Of a DNA stretch of 64,000 nt, positions 36,270 to 46,155 are shown piece after piece. The stretch comes from Variovorax sp. Root411. GTDB lineage: Bacteria > Pseudomonadota > Gammaproteobacteria > Burkholderiales > Burkholderiaceae_C. A program made the position numbers and the translations under genes. The stretch is from positions 435,928-499,927 of the forward strand of contig NZ_LMDW01000001.1 in assembly GCF_001425205.1 (NCBI RefSeq), given 5' to 3'. Positions within the stretch are counted from its first letter, which is position 1, and each line of letters starts with the position of its first letter. The notes beneath the pieces are model-generated. The model did not search any database and was not told the origin of the DNA. It worked only from the letters and a program-made list of their open reading frames with translations.

Positions 36270-36486
36270 TCGCGAGCTCGACACGCGCGGGCTGAACTGC
36301 CCGCTGCCGATCCTCAAGGCGAAGAAATCGCTCAACGAGATGGCGAGCGGGCAATTGCTGAAGGTGGTGTCGACCGATCCCGGATCGATCCGCGACTTTC
36401 AGGCCTTTGCGCGCCAGACGGGCAACGAGCTGATGGAGCAAGAGACGGTGGGCAGCGACTTCATCCACGTGCTGAAGCGGCGCTGA
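36259..36486 (+). CDS. TusA-family sulfurtransferase
   Basis: A 75-residue SirA/TusA fold protein. D-T-R-G-L-N-C-P-L-P-I-L-K at residues 8-20 holds the active cysteine of the C-P-x-P motif. Such proteins pass persulfide sulfur for tRNA thiolation, molybdenum-cofactor or sulfur oxidation pathways. It overlaps the Nudix gene and ends before a bidirectional terminator. Whether it is the tRNA-linked TusA itself is not shown. Confidence 0.88.
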   Translation: MQVDRELDTRGLNCPLPILKAKKSLNEMASGQLLKVVSTDPGSIRDFQAFARQTGNELMEQETVGSDFIHVLKRR

Positions 36487-36500
36487 CCAAGAGAAAAGAA

Positions 36501-36522
36501 AAGGGCCGCGTCAGCGGCCCTT
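36501..36522. terminator. Bidirectional terminator between tusA-like gene and galU
   Basis: AAGGGCCGC and GCGGCCCTT form a perfect 9-bp stem with a 4-base loop between convergent genes. It is flanked by A-rich sequence on one side and TTCCTT on the other, so it can end both transcripts. Confidence 0.8.
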
Positions 36523-36553
36523 CCTTCGTGCACGATGGCGCTCGACGAAGCGA

Positions 36554-37444
36554 CTACAGCTTCAGGCTCTTGAGGTACTCGCGAAACTCCGCGCCCACCT
36601 CGGGGTGCGCCAGCGCCAGTTCCACCGACGCCTGCAGGAAGCCTTCCTTGCTGCCGCAGTCGTACCGGATGCCCTTGTACGAGTAGGCGTAGACCGATTC
36701 CTTCTTCATCAGCGCCGCGATGCCGTCGGTCAGCTGGATCTCGCCGCCCGCGCCCTTGGGCTGGTTGCGGATCTCGTCGAACACGCCCGGCGTGAGGATG
36801 TAGCGGCCGGCCACGCCCAGGCGCGAGGGCGCGTCTTCGGGCTTGGGCTTCTCGACCATGCGGTTGACCTTCACCAGGCCTTCTTCGATCACCTCTCCGG
36901 CCACGATGCCGTAGCGCTTGACGTGCGCCAGCGGCACTTCCTGCACCGCGAGCAGCGAGCCGCCGAGGCGGCTGAACGCCGCGGTCATCTGCGCCAGCAC
37001 AGGCTGGCCGCCTTCGGGGCCGACCATCAGGTCGTCTGCCAGCAGCACGGCGAAGGGTTCGTTGCCCACAAGGTGTTCGGCGCACAGCACGGCGTGGCCC
37101 AGGCCCAGCATGCGTGGCTGGCGCACGTAAGAGCAGGTCATGTCGTCGGGCATCACCGACCGGGCGATGTTGAGCAGCGCATCCTTGCCGCTGGCTTCGA
37201 GCTGGCTTTCAAGTTCGTAGGCCGTGTCGTAGTGATCTTCGATCGCACGCTTGTTGCGACCGGTCACAAAAATCATGTCGCGGATGCCCGCTGCATAGGC
37301 TTCTTCGACCGCGTACTGAATCAGTGGCTTGTCGACCACGGGCAGCATTTCCTTCGGCTGTGCCTTGGTGGCTGGCAGGAAGCGAGTACCAAAGCCTGCA
37401 ACGGGGAATACGGCCTTGCGGATGCGGGTCGAGGAAGTGGACAT
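36554..37444 (-). CDS. galU: UTP-glucose-1-phosphate uridylyltransferase
   Basis: A 296-residue nucleotidyltransferase making UDP-glucose for envelope polysaccharides. The start is taken at the ATG at 37442-37444 ([15 protein letters not shown]). [20 protein letters not shown] near residue 16 is the nucleotide-binding signature, followed by [12 protein letters not shown] and E-K-P-K-P. Single gene, convergent with tusA and same strand as valS (102 bases between). Confidence 0.93.
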   Translation of the reverse strand: MSTSSTRIRKAVFPVAGFGTRFLPATKAQPKEMLPVVDKPLIQYAVEEAYAAGIRDMIFVTGRNKRAIEDHYDTAYELESQLEASGKDALLNIARSVMPDDMTCSYVRQPRMLGLGHAVLCAEHLVGNEPFAVLLADDLMVGPEGGQPVLAQMTAAFSRLGGSLLAVQEVPLAHVKRYGIVAGEVIEEGLVKVNRMVEKPKPEDAPSRLGVAGRYILTPGVFDEIRNQPKGAGGEIQLTDGIAALMKKESVYAYSYKGIRYDCGSKEGFLQASVELALAHPEVGAEFREYLKSLKL

Positions 37445-37546
37445 GGGCAGTACAGCGTCTTTCTTCAAAGGGGGACCGCAGGATGCGGTAGAGCGCGGTG
37501 CGAAACCGCTTCTGGCATCCTAAACGCGTTCCCGGCCCTGCGTGTG

Positions 37547-40426
37547 TCAGCCAAGACGCACAAGCTGATCGCGCAAACGCTCCAGCATGGCCGTGAAGTC
37601 AGCCAGGCGTTTGCGTTCCTGCTCGATCACCGCCGGCGGCGCCTTCGCAACGAAGGCTTCGTTGCCGAGCTTGCCGTGCACCTTCGCGATCTCGCCTTCG
37701 ATGCGCGCGATTTCCTTACCGATGCGAAGCATCTCGGCCGCCTTGTCGATCTCCATGTGCAGGCACAGGCGCGCAGCCCCGACCACCGCCACGGGCGCCG
37801 CCTCGGCCGCGGCCGACCACGAAGCCTCGTCGTCGAAGACCTTCACTTCCTTGAGCTTGGCGAGTGCCTGCAGCACTGGTGCCGATTCGCGCAGGAAGGC
37901 CGCGCCCTCGGCATCGTCGGCCACCGCATAGAGCGGCAGGCGCGTGGCAGGCGACACGTTCATCTCGCCGCGCAGCGTGCGGCATGCATCGACCAGCGCC
38001 TTCAGCCGCGCCACGTGCGCCTCGGCCGCCTCGTCGATCTTCTCGGGCTGGCTCTTCGGATAGGTGGCGACCATGATCGACTCGCCCTCACGCCCTGCAA
38101 CCTTCGACACCTTCTGCCACAACTCTTCCGTGATGAACGGAATCACCGGATGCGCGAGGCGCAGCAGCGTTTCGAGCGTGCGGATCAGCGTGCGGCGCGT
38201 GGCGCGCTTCTGCGCGTCGTCGCCGGTCTGGATCTGCACCTTGGCGATTTCCAGGTACCAGTCGCAGAACTCGTCCCAGGCGAACTGATAGATCGCATTG
38301 GCCACGTTGTCGAGGCGGTATTCCTCGAAGCCCTTGGCCACTTCGGCCTCGACGCGCTGCAGCTGCGACACGATCCAGAAGTCGGCACGGCTGAACTTCA
38401 GGTAGCCGTGGGCCTTGCCGCCAACCTTGCAGTCTTCCTTCGTGTGCTCCAGCAGGCCGCAGTCCTGGCCTTCGCAGTTCATCAGCACGAAGCGCGTGGC
38501 GTTCCACAGCTTGTTGCAGAAGTTGCGATAGCCCTCGCAGCGCTTCGAATCGAAGTTGATGCTGCGGCCCAGCGAGGCCAGCGACGCGAAGGTGAAGCGC
38601 AGCGCATCGGCGCCGAAGGCCGGAATGCCGTCCGGAAACTCCTTCTGCGTGTTCTTGCGAACAGCGGGCGCCGTCTCGGGCTTGCGCAGGCCTTGCGTGC
38701 GCTTGTCGAGCAGTTCGGGCAGCTGGATGCCGTCGATCAGGTCCACCGGGTCGAGCACGTTGCCTTCCGACTTGCTCATCTTCTTGCCCTGTGCATCGCG
38801 CACGAGGCCGTGGATGTACACATGCTTGAACGGCACCTTGCCGGTGAAATGCTTGGTCATCATGATCATCCGGGCGACCCAGAAGAAGATGATGTCGTAG
38901 CCCGTCACGAGCACCTGCGAGGGCAGGTACAGCTCCAGGTCCTTCGTCTTCTCGGGCCAGCCCAGCGAAGAGAAGGGCACCAGCGCCGCCGAGTACCAGG
39001 TGTCGAGCACGTCCTCGTCGCGCGTGAGCTTCTTGCCCGGCGCCTTGGCCTGTGCGTCGGCCTCGGTCTCGGCCACGTACACCTTGCCTTCCTCGTCGTA
39101 CCAGGCCGGAATCTGGTGGCCCCACCAGAGCTGGCGCGAAATCGTCCAGTCCTGGATGTTCTCCATCCAGTGGTTGTAGGTATTGACCCAGTTCTCGGGC
39201 ACGAAGCGCACCTCGCCCGACTTCACCACGTCGATGGCCTTCTGCGCGATCGACTGGCCATCGGCGCCGGGGCGCGTCATGGCCACGTACCACTGGTCGG
39301 TGAGCATCGGTTCGACGATGGCGCCCGAGCGCGCGCAGCGCGGCACCATCAGCTTGTGCTTCTTCACCTCGACGAGCAGGCCGAGTGCGTCGAGGTCGGC
39401 CACGATGGCCTTGCGCGCCACGAAGCGGTCCATGCCGCGGTATTTTTCGGGCGCGTTGTCGTTGATGGTCGCGTCCAGCGTCAGCACGCCGATCATCTCG
39501 AGCTTGTGGCGCTGGCCGACGGCGTAGTCGTTGTAGTCGTGGGCCGGAGTCACCTTCACCACGCCGGTGCCGAATTCCTTGTCGACGTAGTCGTCGGCAA
39601 TGATGGGGATCAGCCGGTCCACCAGCGGCAGCTTCACGCGCTGGCCGATCAGGTGCTTGTAGCGCTCGTCTTCGGGGTGCACCATCACGGCCGTGTCGCC
39701 GAGCATGGTCTCGGGCCGCGTTGTGGCCACGGTCAGCGTGCCGCTGCCGTCTTCCAGCGGATAGGCGATGTGCCAGAGCGAGCCGTCTTCCTCTTCGCTT
39801 TCGACTTCGAGGTCGCTCACCGAGGTCTTGAGCACCGGGTCCCAATTGCCCAGGCGCTTGCCGCGGTAGATCAGGCCTTCTTCATACAGCTTCACGAAGG
39901 TCTGCGTGACGACCTTCGAGAGGTCGTCGTCCATCGTGAAGTATTCGCGGCTCCAGTCCACCGTATCGCCCATGCGGCGCATCTGCTCGGTGATGGTGTT
40001 GCCCGACTTCTCTTTCCACTCCCACACGCGCGCCACGAAGTTCTTGCGGCCCAGGTCATGGCGGCTGAGCTTCTGCTCCTGCAGCTGGCGCTCCACCACG
40101 ATCTGCGTGGCGATGCCCGCGTGGTCGGTGCCCGGCAACCACAGCGTGTTGTCGCCCTTCATGCGGTGATAGCGCGCGAGGCTGTCCATGATCGTCTGGT
40201 TGAACGCATGGCCCATGTGCAGCGTGCCCGTCACGTTGGGCGGCGGCAGCTGGATCGCGAACGAATCGGCGCCTTCCTTCGGTTGCTGCGTGCCTCTGAA
40301 GCCGGCCTTGGCGTAGCCGCGCTTCTCCCATTCGGGGCCCCAGTGCGCCTCGATGGCGGTGGGCTCGAACGATTTGGAAAGGCTGTCCAGGCCAGGCTGG
40401 GCGGGAGAAGTGGTGGGTTCGCTCAT
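37547..40426 (-). CDS. valS: Valine-tRNA ligase
   Basis: A 959-residue class I synthetase. [12 protein letters not shown] near residue 55 is the HIGH motif and K-K-M-S-K-S-E-G-N near 560 the KMSKS motif; the central editing domain and C-terminal coiled coil ([16 protein letters not shown]) are complete. The ATG at 40424-40426 (M-S-E-P-T-T-S) is chosen. Divergent from yaaA. Confidence 0.97.
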   Translation of the reverse strand: MSEPTTSPAQPGLDSLSKSFEPTAIEAHWGPEWEKRGYAKAGFRGTQQPKEGADSFAIQLPPPNVTGTLHMGHAFNQTIMDSLARYHRMKGDNTLWLPGTDHAGIATQIVVERQLQEQKLSRHDLGRKNFVARVWEWKEKSGNTITEQMRRMGDTVDWSREYFTMDDDLSKVVTQTFVKLYEEGLIYRGKRLGNWDPVLKTSVSDLEVESEEEDGSLWHIAYPLEDGSGTLTVATTRPETMLGDTAVMVHPEDERYKHLIGQRVKLPLVDRLIPIIADDYVDKEFGTGVVKVTPAHDYNDYAVGQRHKLEMIGVLTLDATINDNAPEKYRGMDRFVARKAIVADLDALGLLVEVKKHKLMVPRCARSGAIVEPMLTDQWYVAMTRPGADGQSIAQKAIDVVKSGEVRFVPENWVNTYNHWMENIQDWTISRQLWWGHQIPAWYDEEGKVYVAETEADAQAKAPGKKLTRDEDVLDTWYSAALVPFSSLGWPEKTKDLELYLPSQVLVTGYDIIFFWVARMIMMTKHFTGKVPFKHVYIHGLVRDAQGKKMSKSEGNVLDPVDLIDGIQLPELLDKRTQGLRKPETAPAVRKNTQKEFPDGIPAFGADALRFTFASLASLGRSINFDSKRCEGYRNFCNKLWNATRFVLMNCEGQDCGLLEHTKEDCKVGGKAHGYLKFSRADFWIVSQLQRVEAEVAKGFEEYRLDNVANAIYQFAWDEFCDWYLEIAKVQIQTGDDAQKRATRRTLIRTLETLLRLAHPVIPFITEELWQKVSKVAGREGESIMVATYPKSQPEKIDEAAEAHVARLKALVDACRTLRGEMNVSPATRLPLYAVADDAEGAAFLRESAPVLQALAKLKEVKVFDDEASWSAAAEAAPVAVVGAARLCLHMEIDKAAEMLRIGKEIARIEGEIAKVHGKLGNEAFVAKAPPAVIEQERKRLADFTAMLERLRDQLVRLG

Positions 40427-40532
40427 GGGAAATACGGAACGGCCCTTCAGGGAGCCGTGGGGAGACAGGGTGGGATAGCCCGCGATTTTACCGGCGCTGC
40501 CCGGCGTCACGGCAGCCACTGATAATTCCGCC

Positions 40533-41318
40533 ATGCTGTTCCTGCTTTCCCCTGCGAAGTCGCTCGACTACGACACTCCGGTTCCCTCCGAAATCCCCGC
40601 CACCCAACCTCATTTCGAAAGTCCGCGCGGCCCCTCGGTCGAGCTGATCAAGCTGCTGCGCGAGAAGTCGCCGCAGCAAATTTCAGAGCTGATGCACCTG
40701 TCGGACAAGCTCTCCGCCCTGAACGTGGCCCGCTACCAAGCCTGGTCCGGCAAGAGCACCGAGAAGAACGCCCGCCAGGCCGCCTTCGCCTTCGACGGCG
40801 ACGTCTACGGTGGCCTCGATGCCCGCACGCTCACCAAGGGGCAGCTGGCCTGGGCGCAGGACCACGTCTGCATCCTCAGCGGCCTCTACGGCCTGCTGCG
40901 CCCGCTCGACCTGCTGCAGCCCTACCGCCTCGAGATGGGCACGCAACTGACCAACCGCCACGGCAAGGACCTTTACGCCTTCTGGGGTTCGCGCATCGCC
41001 GAGCATCTCAACGAGCGCCTCGCGGCCGACCGCACGCCGGTGGTCGTCAACGTGGCCTCGCAGGAATACTTCAAGTCGGTCGACAAGAAGGTGCTCAAGG
41101 CGCGCGTGGTCGAATGCGTGTTCGAGGAGTGGAAGGGCGACAGGTACAAGATCGTGAGCTTCTTCGCCAAGCGCGCGCGCGGCCTGCTGGCGCGCTGGGC
41201 CGTGCAGCACAAGGCGGCCACGCCCAAGGCACTGGAAAAGTTCGACCTCGAGGGTTATGGTTTCGATGCCCAGGTATCGACAGCCGAAAGGCTGGTGTTC
41301 AGGAGGAAACCAGGTTGA
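40533..41318 (+). CDS. yaaA: Peroxide stress protein YaaA (UPF0246)
   Basis: A 261-residue cytoplasmic protein starting [13 protein letters not shown], with [18 protein letters not shown] near residue 110, both diagnostic of the YaaA/UPF0246 family. In E. coli it limits free iron during peroxide stress. Divergent from valS and followed by a palindromic repeat. Confidence 0.92.
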   Translation: MLFLLSPAKSLDYDTPVPSEIPATQPHFESPRGPSVELIKLLREKSPQQISELMHLSDKLSALNVARYQAWSGKSTEKNARQAAFAFDGDVYGGLDARTLTKGQLAWAQDHVCILSGLYGLLRPLDLLQPYRLEMGTQLTNRHGKDLYAFWGSRIAEHLNERLAADRTPVVVNVASQEYFKSVDKKVLKARVVECVFEEWKGDRYKIVSFFAKRARGLLARWAVQHKAATPKALEKFDLEGYGFDAQVSTAERLVFRRKPG

Positions 41319-41330
41319 CCCCCAGTCTTC

Positions 41331-41414
41331 GCGCACTTCGTGTCGCTTCGCCAACCCCCTTTCAGGGGGCAACACCAGCGGCCCGGCAAAGCCGGTTCCG
41401 CGGTGTTTCTGGAA
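41331..41414. repeat. Palindromic intergenic repeat, copy after yaaA
   Basis: It starts 13 bases after the yaaA stop with the same 20 bases as the copy at 35572. Inside, CCCCCT and AGGGGG pair, and AACACC ... CCCGGC-AAA-GCCGG ... GGTGTT folds as a second hairpin. Direct copy of 35572-35653, inverted relative to 27935-27990. Confidence 0.75.
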
Positions 41415-41471
41415 TGGGTCATGGTGCGTTCGTGCGTTGCGGGGCTCACCGCAGCTTGGAGGAATACTGAT

Positions 41472-42314
41472 ATGTCCCAACCGATCAGTCCGGAACTGCG
41501 CGAGTGGCTGGTGGCCCAGCTCGCGGCCGGGCACTCGGTGCCAGCGCTGCGCGCCTCCATGCGTGCGGCCGGCTGGCACGATGCCGCCGCCAATACGGCG
41601 CTGGCCCAGCTCGAGGCCGGCTTCCCCAGCGTGGAGGTGGCCCTGCCGCCCGTGCGCACCGAAATGCCCGGGCCCGACCTCGACGGTGCACCGCTGTATC
41701 TCGATGCGGGCGATCGCCGCGTGCAGGTGCTGCAGACCATGCGGCACCCGCGTGTCGTCGTGTTCGGCAACCTGCTGTCGGCCGAGGAGTGCGAAGGCCT
41801 GATCGCCGCCGCGCGCGTTCGGCTCGCACGTTCGCTCACCGTGGAGACCCGTACCGGCGGCGAGGTGCTCAACGTCGACCGCACCAGCGACGGCATGTTC
41901 TTCGAACGCGGCGAGAACGAGATCGTCGCGCGGCTGGAGCAGCGCCTCGCCACGCTGCTGCGCTGGCCGCTCGAATTCGGCGAGGGCCTGCAGATCCTGC
42001 GCTATGCCCCCGGCGCGCAGTACCGCCCGCACTACGACTACTTCGACCCCGGCGAACCCGGCACGCCCACCATCCTCAAGCGTGGCGGCCAGCGCGTCGC
42101 CACGCTCGTGATGTACCTGCAGGAGCCCGAAGGCGGCGGCGCCACCACCTTCCCCGACGTGGGCCTCGAAGTGGCTCCCGTGCGCGGCTGCGGCGTGTTC
42201 TTCAGCTACGACCGGCCCGACCCCGTCACTCGCACGCTGCACGGCGGCGCGCCGGTGCTGGCGGGCGAGAAGTGGGTCGCCACCAAGTGGCTGCGCGAGC
42301 GCGAATTCAAGTAA
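41472..42314 (+). CDS. 2-Oxoglutarate/Fe(II) dioxygenase, prolyl 4-hydroxylase-like
   Basis: A 280-residue protein starting at the ATG at 41472. The C-terminal half is the double-stranded beta-helix with the iron triad H-Y-D in Y-R-P-H-Y-D-Y-F and the distal His in T-R-T-L-H-G-G, and a Lys in A-G-E-K-W-V for 2-oxoglutarate. The N-terminal 60 residues are a helical extension. It hydroxylates a protein or small substrate that is not identifiable here. Upstream of an alpha/beta hydrolase gene by 11 bases. Confidence 0.88.
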   Translation: MSQPISPELREWLVAQLAAGHSVPALRASMRAAGWHDAAANTALAQLEAGFPSVEVALPPVRTEMPGPDLDGAPLYLDAGDRRVQVLQTMRHPRVVVFGNLLSAEECEGLIAAARVRLARSLTVETRTGGEVLNVDRTSDGMFFERGENEIVARLEQRLATLLRWPLEFGEGLQILRYAPGAQYRPHYDYFDPGEPGTPTILKRGGQRVATLVMYLQEPEGGGATTFPDVGLEVAPVRGCGVFFSYDRPDPVTRTLHGGAPVLAGEKWVATKWLREREFK

Positions 42315-42325
42315 GCAAGAAACCG

Positions 42326-43228
42326 ATGAAAGTCACCGCCAACGGCCTGCAGATCGAAGTCGACGACACCGGAGGCGAGGGACGCCCCGTGATCCTGCTC
42401 ATCATGGGCCTGGGCATGCAGCTGGTCGCATGGCCAACGGGCTTCGTGCAACAGCTGGTCGAGGCGGGTTTTCGCGTGGTGCGCCACGACAACCGCGACA
42501 TCGGCCTGAGCCAGGGCTTCGACCATGCCGGCGTAGGCAACCTGGTGTGGGAAACGATTCGCCACCGCCTGGGCCTGCAGGTTCGCTCCGCCTACACGCT
42601 GCAGGACATGACGCTCGATTCGCTCGGTGTGCTCGATGCGCTGGGCATTGAAAGGGCCCACATCGTCGGTGCTTCGATGGGCGGCATGATCGCCCAGCGC
42701 ATGGCCGCCACCGCGCCGCAGCGCACGGCAAGCCTCGTGAGCATCATGAGTTCGAGCGGCGCGCGCGGCCTGCCCGGGCCGCGCCGCGAAGTCGCCTCCA
42801 TGCTCATGCGCCGTCCGGTGGGCCGCGACGAGGCCGCGCTGGTTGCGCACAGCATCCGGCTGCTGCGGCTCATCCAGAGCCCCGCCTACCCGCAGAGCGA
42901 CGAGGAACTGGCCGAGCGCCTCACCTTCAGCATGCGGCGCGCATACCGCCCTGCCGGCCTGATGCGGCAGATGCTGGCCATCGGCGCCGACGCCGACCGG
43001 CCCCAGGTGCTGCCGCGCATCCAGTCGCCCGCGCTGGTGCTGCACGGCGATGCCGACGCCCTCGTGCCCATTGCCTGCGGCGAGGACACCGCCAGGCGCA
43101 TTCCCGGCTCGCAGTTCGTCGCCGTTCCCGGCATGGGCCACGACCTTCCGCCCGAGGTGTGCACCATCCTCGCCCAACACATTGCTCCGTTCGCGCATGC
43201 GGCGGATGCCAGAAACGCCACACCATGA
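42326..43228 (+). CDS. Alpha/beta-fold hydrolase
   Basis: A 300-residue hydrolase with the nucleophile elbow G-A-S-M-G-G (Ser near 114), an acid in H-G-D-A-D-A-L-V-P and the catalytic His in G-M-G-H-D-L. Residues [11 protein letters not shown] match esterases such as the EstB/aclacinomycin-methylesterase-like group. Its TGA overlaps the queF ATG (43225-43228), so the two are translationally coupled. Confidence 0.85.
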   Translation: MKVTANGLQIEVDDTGGEGRPVILLIMGLGMQLVAWPTGFVQQLVEAGFRVVRHDNRDIGLSQGFDHAGVGNLVWETIRHRLGLQVRSAYTLQDMTLDSLGVLDALGIERAHIVGASMGGMIAQRMAATAPQRTASLVSIMSSSGARGLPGPRREVASMLMRRPVGRDEAALVAHSIRLLRLIQSPAYPQSDEELAERLTFSMRRAYRPAGLMRQMLAIGADADRPQVLPRIQSPALVLHGDADALVPIACGEDTARRIPGSQFVAVPGMGHDLPPEVCTILAQHIAPFAHAADARNATP

Positions 43229-44091
43229 GCCACGACCCGAACCCCAACACGCCCGAGCAGTCGCAGCTCGGCCGCGCCTCGGCATACGCCGACCGCTACG
43301 ACCCCACGCTGCTGTTTCCCATCGCGCGTGCCACGCAGCGCGAGGCCATGGGCATCAGGCCCGATACCTTGCCCTTCTTCGGCGCCGACCTCTGGACCGC
43401 GTTCGAAGTGAGCTGGCTCAACCCGCGCGGCAAGCCGCAGCTGGCCATCGCGCACTTCACCATTCCGTGCGAGACGCCCAACATCATCGAGAGCAAGAGC
43501 TTCAAGCTGTATCTCAACAGCTTCAACAACAGCCAGTTCGCGAGCGCCGATGCGGTGCGCGAATTGCTGCGCACCGACCTCGCCGAAGCCGCGTGGCGCG
43601 GCAGCGAGCAGTCGGGCGGCATCGGCGTGAAGCTGATGGCGCCCGACATGTTCGACCGTGAACCGGTGCACGAACTCGACGGCCTCGACCTCGACCGCCT
43701 CGACATCGAGTGCACCCACTACCAGCCCGCGCCGGAGCTGCTGAGCAGCGACGCCACGCAGGTGCATGTGAACGAAACCTTCACCAGCCGCCTGCTCAAG
43801 AGCAACTGCCTCGTCACCGGCCAGCCCGACTGGGGCAGCGTGCAGATCCGCTACAGCGGCCCGCCCATCGACCAGGCCGGGCTGTTGGCGTACATCGTGA
43901 GCTTTCGCAACCACAACGAGTTTCACGAGCCGTGTGCCGAGCGCATGTTCACGGACATCTGGAGCCGCTGCAAGCCGACCAAGCTCGCGGTGTTTGCGCG
44001 CTACACGCGGCGCGGCGGGCTGGACATCAATCCGTTCCGCACGAGCTGGCCGCAGGCGCTGCCGGCGAACATCCGGACGGCGCGGCAGTAG
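43225..44091 (+). CDS. queF: NADPH-dependent 7-cyano-7-deazaguanine reductase
   Basis: A 288-residue enzyme of the long QueF type, which reduces preQ0 to preQ1 for queuosine in tRNA. The substrate-binding [15 protein letters not shown] near residue 80, the nucleophile segment [12 protein letters not shown] and the N-H-N-E-F-H-E box are all present. It overlaps the upstream hydrolase gene by four bases. Confidence 0.95.
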   Translation: MSHDPNPNTPEQSQLGRASAYADRYDPTLLFPIARATQREAMGIRPDTLPFFGADLWTAFEVSWLNPRGKPQLAIAHFTIPCETPNIIESKSFKLYLNSFNNSQFASADAVRELLRTDLAEAAWRGSEQSGGIGVKLMAPDMFDREPVHELDGLDLDRLDIECTHYQPAPELLSSDATQVHVNETFTSRLLKSNCLVTGQPDWGSVQIRYSGPPIDQAGLLAYIVSFRNHNEFHEPCAERMFTDIWSRCKPTKLAVFARYTRRGGLDINPFRTSWPQALPANIRTARQ

Positions 44092-44216
44092 GCACAGACC
44101 TGGGAGCGAGCAGGGCTGAAGCCCCTCTTCGGAATTCAGAAACTCGCTCCCCGCCCCCTGTGGCATTCTGGATCGACCCCGCGAACCCGCGGTCGAACAT
44201 CCGGAGCAGAGACAAA

Positions 44217-45122
44217 ATGGTTGAAGGAAAAGTGGTCGTCGTCACCGGCGCGGGCGGCGGCATCGGGCGCGACATCGCGCTCGCCATGGCGAAGAACGGC
44301 GCCAAGGTCGTGGTCAACGACATCGGTGCCGCGCTCGATGGCGGGGGTGGCAGCGCCGGCCCCGCGCAGCAGGTGGTCGACGAGATCCGCGCGGCCGGCG
44401 GGCAGGCCGTGCCCAACACCGACAACGTGGCCGACGCCGCCAGCGCCGCGCGCATCGTGCAGTGCGCCGTCGACAGCTTCGGCCGCATCGACGCGGTGGT
44501 CAACAACGCCGGCATCCTGCGCGACCGCTTCTTCCACAAGATGTCGGTCGACGAGTGGGATTCGGTGCTCAAGGTGCATCTGTACGGCTCGTACTACGTG
44601 AGCCGCGCGGCCGCCACGCACTTCAAGGAGCAGAACGCGGGTGCGATGGTGCACATGACCTCGACCTCGGGGCTCATCGGCAACTTCGGGCAGGCGAACT
44701 ACTCGGCCGCCAAGCTCGGCATCGTCGCGCTGTCGAAGTCGATCGCGCTCGACATGCAGAAATTCAACGTGCGCTCCAACTGTATCGCGCCCTTTGCCTG
44801 GAGCCGCATGATCGGTGCCATTCCGACCGACACCGACGAGCAGCGCGCCCGCGTCGACAAGATCAAGCAGATGACGCCGGCCAAGGTCGCGCCCCTGGCG
44901 GTGTACCTCGCGAGCGATGCGGCTGGTGCGGTCAACGGCCAGATCTTCTCGGTGCGCAACAACGAAATTTCGCTCATCAGCCAGCCGCGCCCGGTGCGTT
45001 CCATCCACCGCGCCGAGGGCTGGACGCCGCAGAGCATCGCCGAGCACGCCATGCCCGCAATGCGCGCGAGCTTCTATCCGCTCGACCGCTCGGCCGACGT
45101 GTTCAGCTGGGACCCGGTCTGA
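44217..45122 (+). CDS. SDR-family (3-hydroxyacyl-CoA-type) dehydrogenase
   Basis: A 301-residue classical SDR starting at the ATG at 44217 with GGAGCAGAG upstream. T-G-A-G-G-G-I-G binds NAD, N-N-A-G-I-L-R-D-R is the central motif, and the S...Y-S-A-A-K active site lies near residues 149-166. The 45-residue C-terminal tail resembles the MFE-2 type 3-hydroxyacyl-CoA dehydrogenase. It is the first plus-strand gene of the second catabolic region and 79 bases before a LysR gene. Confidence 0.85.
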   Translation: MVEGKVVVVTGAGGGIGRDIALAMAKNGAKVVVNDIGAALDGGGGSAGPAQQVVDEIRAAGGQAVPNTDNVADAASAARIVQCAVDSFGRIDAVVNNAGILRDRFFHKMSVDEWDSVLKVHLYGSYYVSRAAATHFKEQNAGAMVHMTSTSGLIGNFGQANYSAAKLGIVALSKSIALDMQKFNVRSNCIAPFAWSRMIGAIPTDTDEQRARVDKIKQMTPAKVAPLAVYLASDAAGAVNGQIFSVRNNEISLISQPRPVRSIHRAEGWTPQSIAEHAMPAMRASFYPLDRSADVFSWDPV

Positions 45123-45201
45123 GGACAAACCCGCAAGCGGGCGCGCGCTACGCCAATCGCCGGACAATGCGCGTTCCTTTCCTACTTCGTGCCCGCGCCC
45201 G

Positions 45202-46092
45202 GTGAACCTGCATTTCGACCTGTTCGACCTGAAACTGTTCGTCTACGTGGCGGACGCGCGCAGCCTCACGCGCGGCGCCGAGAAGGCCTGCATTTCGCTG
45301 GCCGCCGCCTCCACCCGCATCAAGCAGATGGAAGAGGCCGTGGGCGGCAAGCTGCTGCACCGCAGCGCGCAGGGCGTGACGCTCACGGCCGCGGGGCAGG
45401 CCGTGCTGTACCACGCCAAGCGCGTGATGCAGCAGATGGAGCACCTGCGCTGCGACATGCAGGACTTCGGCAAGGGCATCAAGGGCCATGTGCGCGTGTT
45501 CGCCAATACCACCTCGATCACCGAGTACCTGCCGCAGAAGCTCGCGGGCTTCCTCACGCAACATCCGGCCGTGCAGGTGGACCTGCGCGAATACCTGAGC
45601 GAAGAGATCGTGCGCGCTGTGGCCGATGGCGAGGCCGACATCGGCATCCTTGCCGGCGACGTGCACACCGGCGAGTTCGACGCGCGCCCCTTCGGGCGCA
45701 ACCAGCTCGTGCTGGTGGTGCCGCTCACGCACCACCTCGCGGGCGCCCCTTCGGTGGCCTTCGCCGACACGCTCGACGAGCAGCACGTGGGCCTGCACCA
45801 TGGCAGCGCCATCCACCGCTTCCTGCAGCGCCGCGCCGAACTGGCGGGGCGCGGCTTCAATCCGCGCATCCAGGTCAGCAGCTTTGAGGCCATCTGCCTG
45901 ATGATCGAGGCGGGCGTGGGGGTTGGTGTGCTACCCGCGTCTTCCGCTCAGCGGCTGTCGATGGCGATGCGCATCTCGACCGTCGCGCTCAGCGATGCGT
46001 GGGCCGAGCGGGAGCTGAAGTTGATCGCGCGTGATCGGGAACAGCTGCCTGCTTCTGCCCGGGAGCTGTTCGATCACCTGATCGCTTCCTGA
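45202..46092 (+). CDS. LysR-family transcriptional regulator
   Basis: A 296-residue regulator starting at GTG (M-N-L-H-F-D-L-F-D-L-K-L-F). The helix-turn-helix is at about 12-65 (S-L-T-R-G-A-E-K-A-C-I-S-L-A-A-A-S-T-R-I-K) and the effector domain follows. It faces, tail to tail, the PrpD/dehydrogenase/lyase genes, and is probably their regulator, though it could serve the SDR gene upstream. The inducer is unknown. Confidence 0.9.
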   Translation: MNLHFDLFDLKLFVYVADARSLTRGAEKACISLAAASTRIKQMEEAVGGKLLHRSAQGVTLTAAGQAVLYHAKRVMQQMEHLRCDMQDFGKGIKGHVRVFANTTSITEYLPQKLAGFLTQHPAVQVDLREYLSEEIVRAVADGEADIGILAGDVHTGEFDARPFGRNQLVLVVPLTHHLAGAPSVAFADTLDEQHVGLHHGSAIHRFLQRRAELAGRGFNPRIQVSSFEAICLMIEAGVGVGVLPASSAQRLSMAMRISTVALSDAWAERELKLIARDREQLPASARELFDHLIAS

Positions 46093-46155
46093 GCCCGCGC
46101 ATTCCATCTGGCACCGCAGACCGGGCCCCGGGGTGGGTTTGAGGCCCTTCCTTCC

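Noticed and set aside
36605..40522. Plus-strand open frame of over 1300 codons spanning galU and valS
   Set aside because: It is antisense to two well-recognised genes. In DNA this GC-rich, long frames without stops are expected opposite real genes. The product has no recognisable domain and a low-complexity Arg/His/Ala-rich composition.
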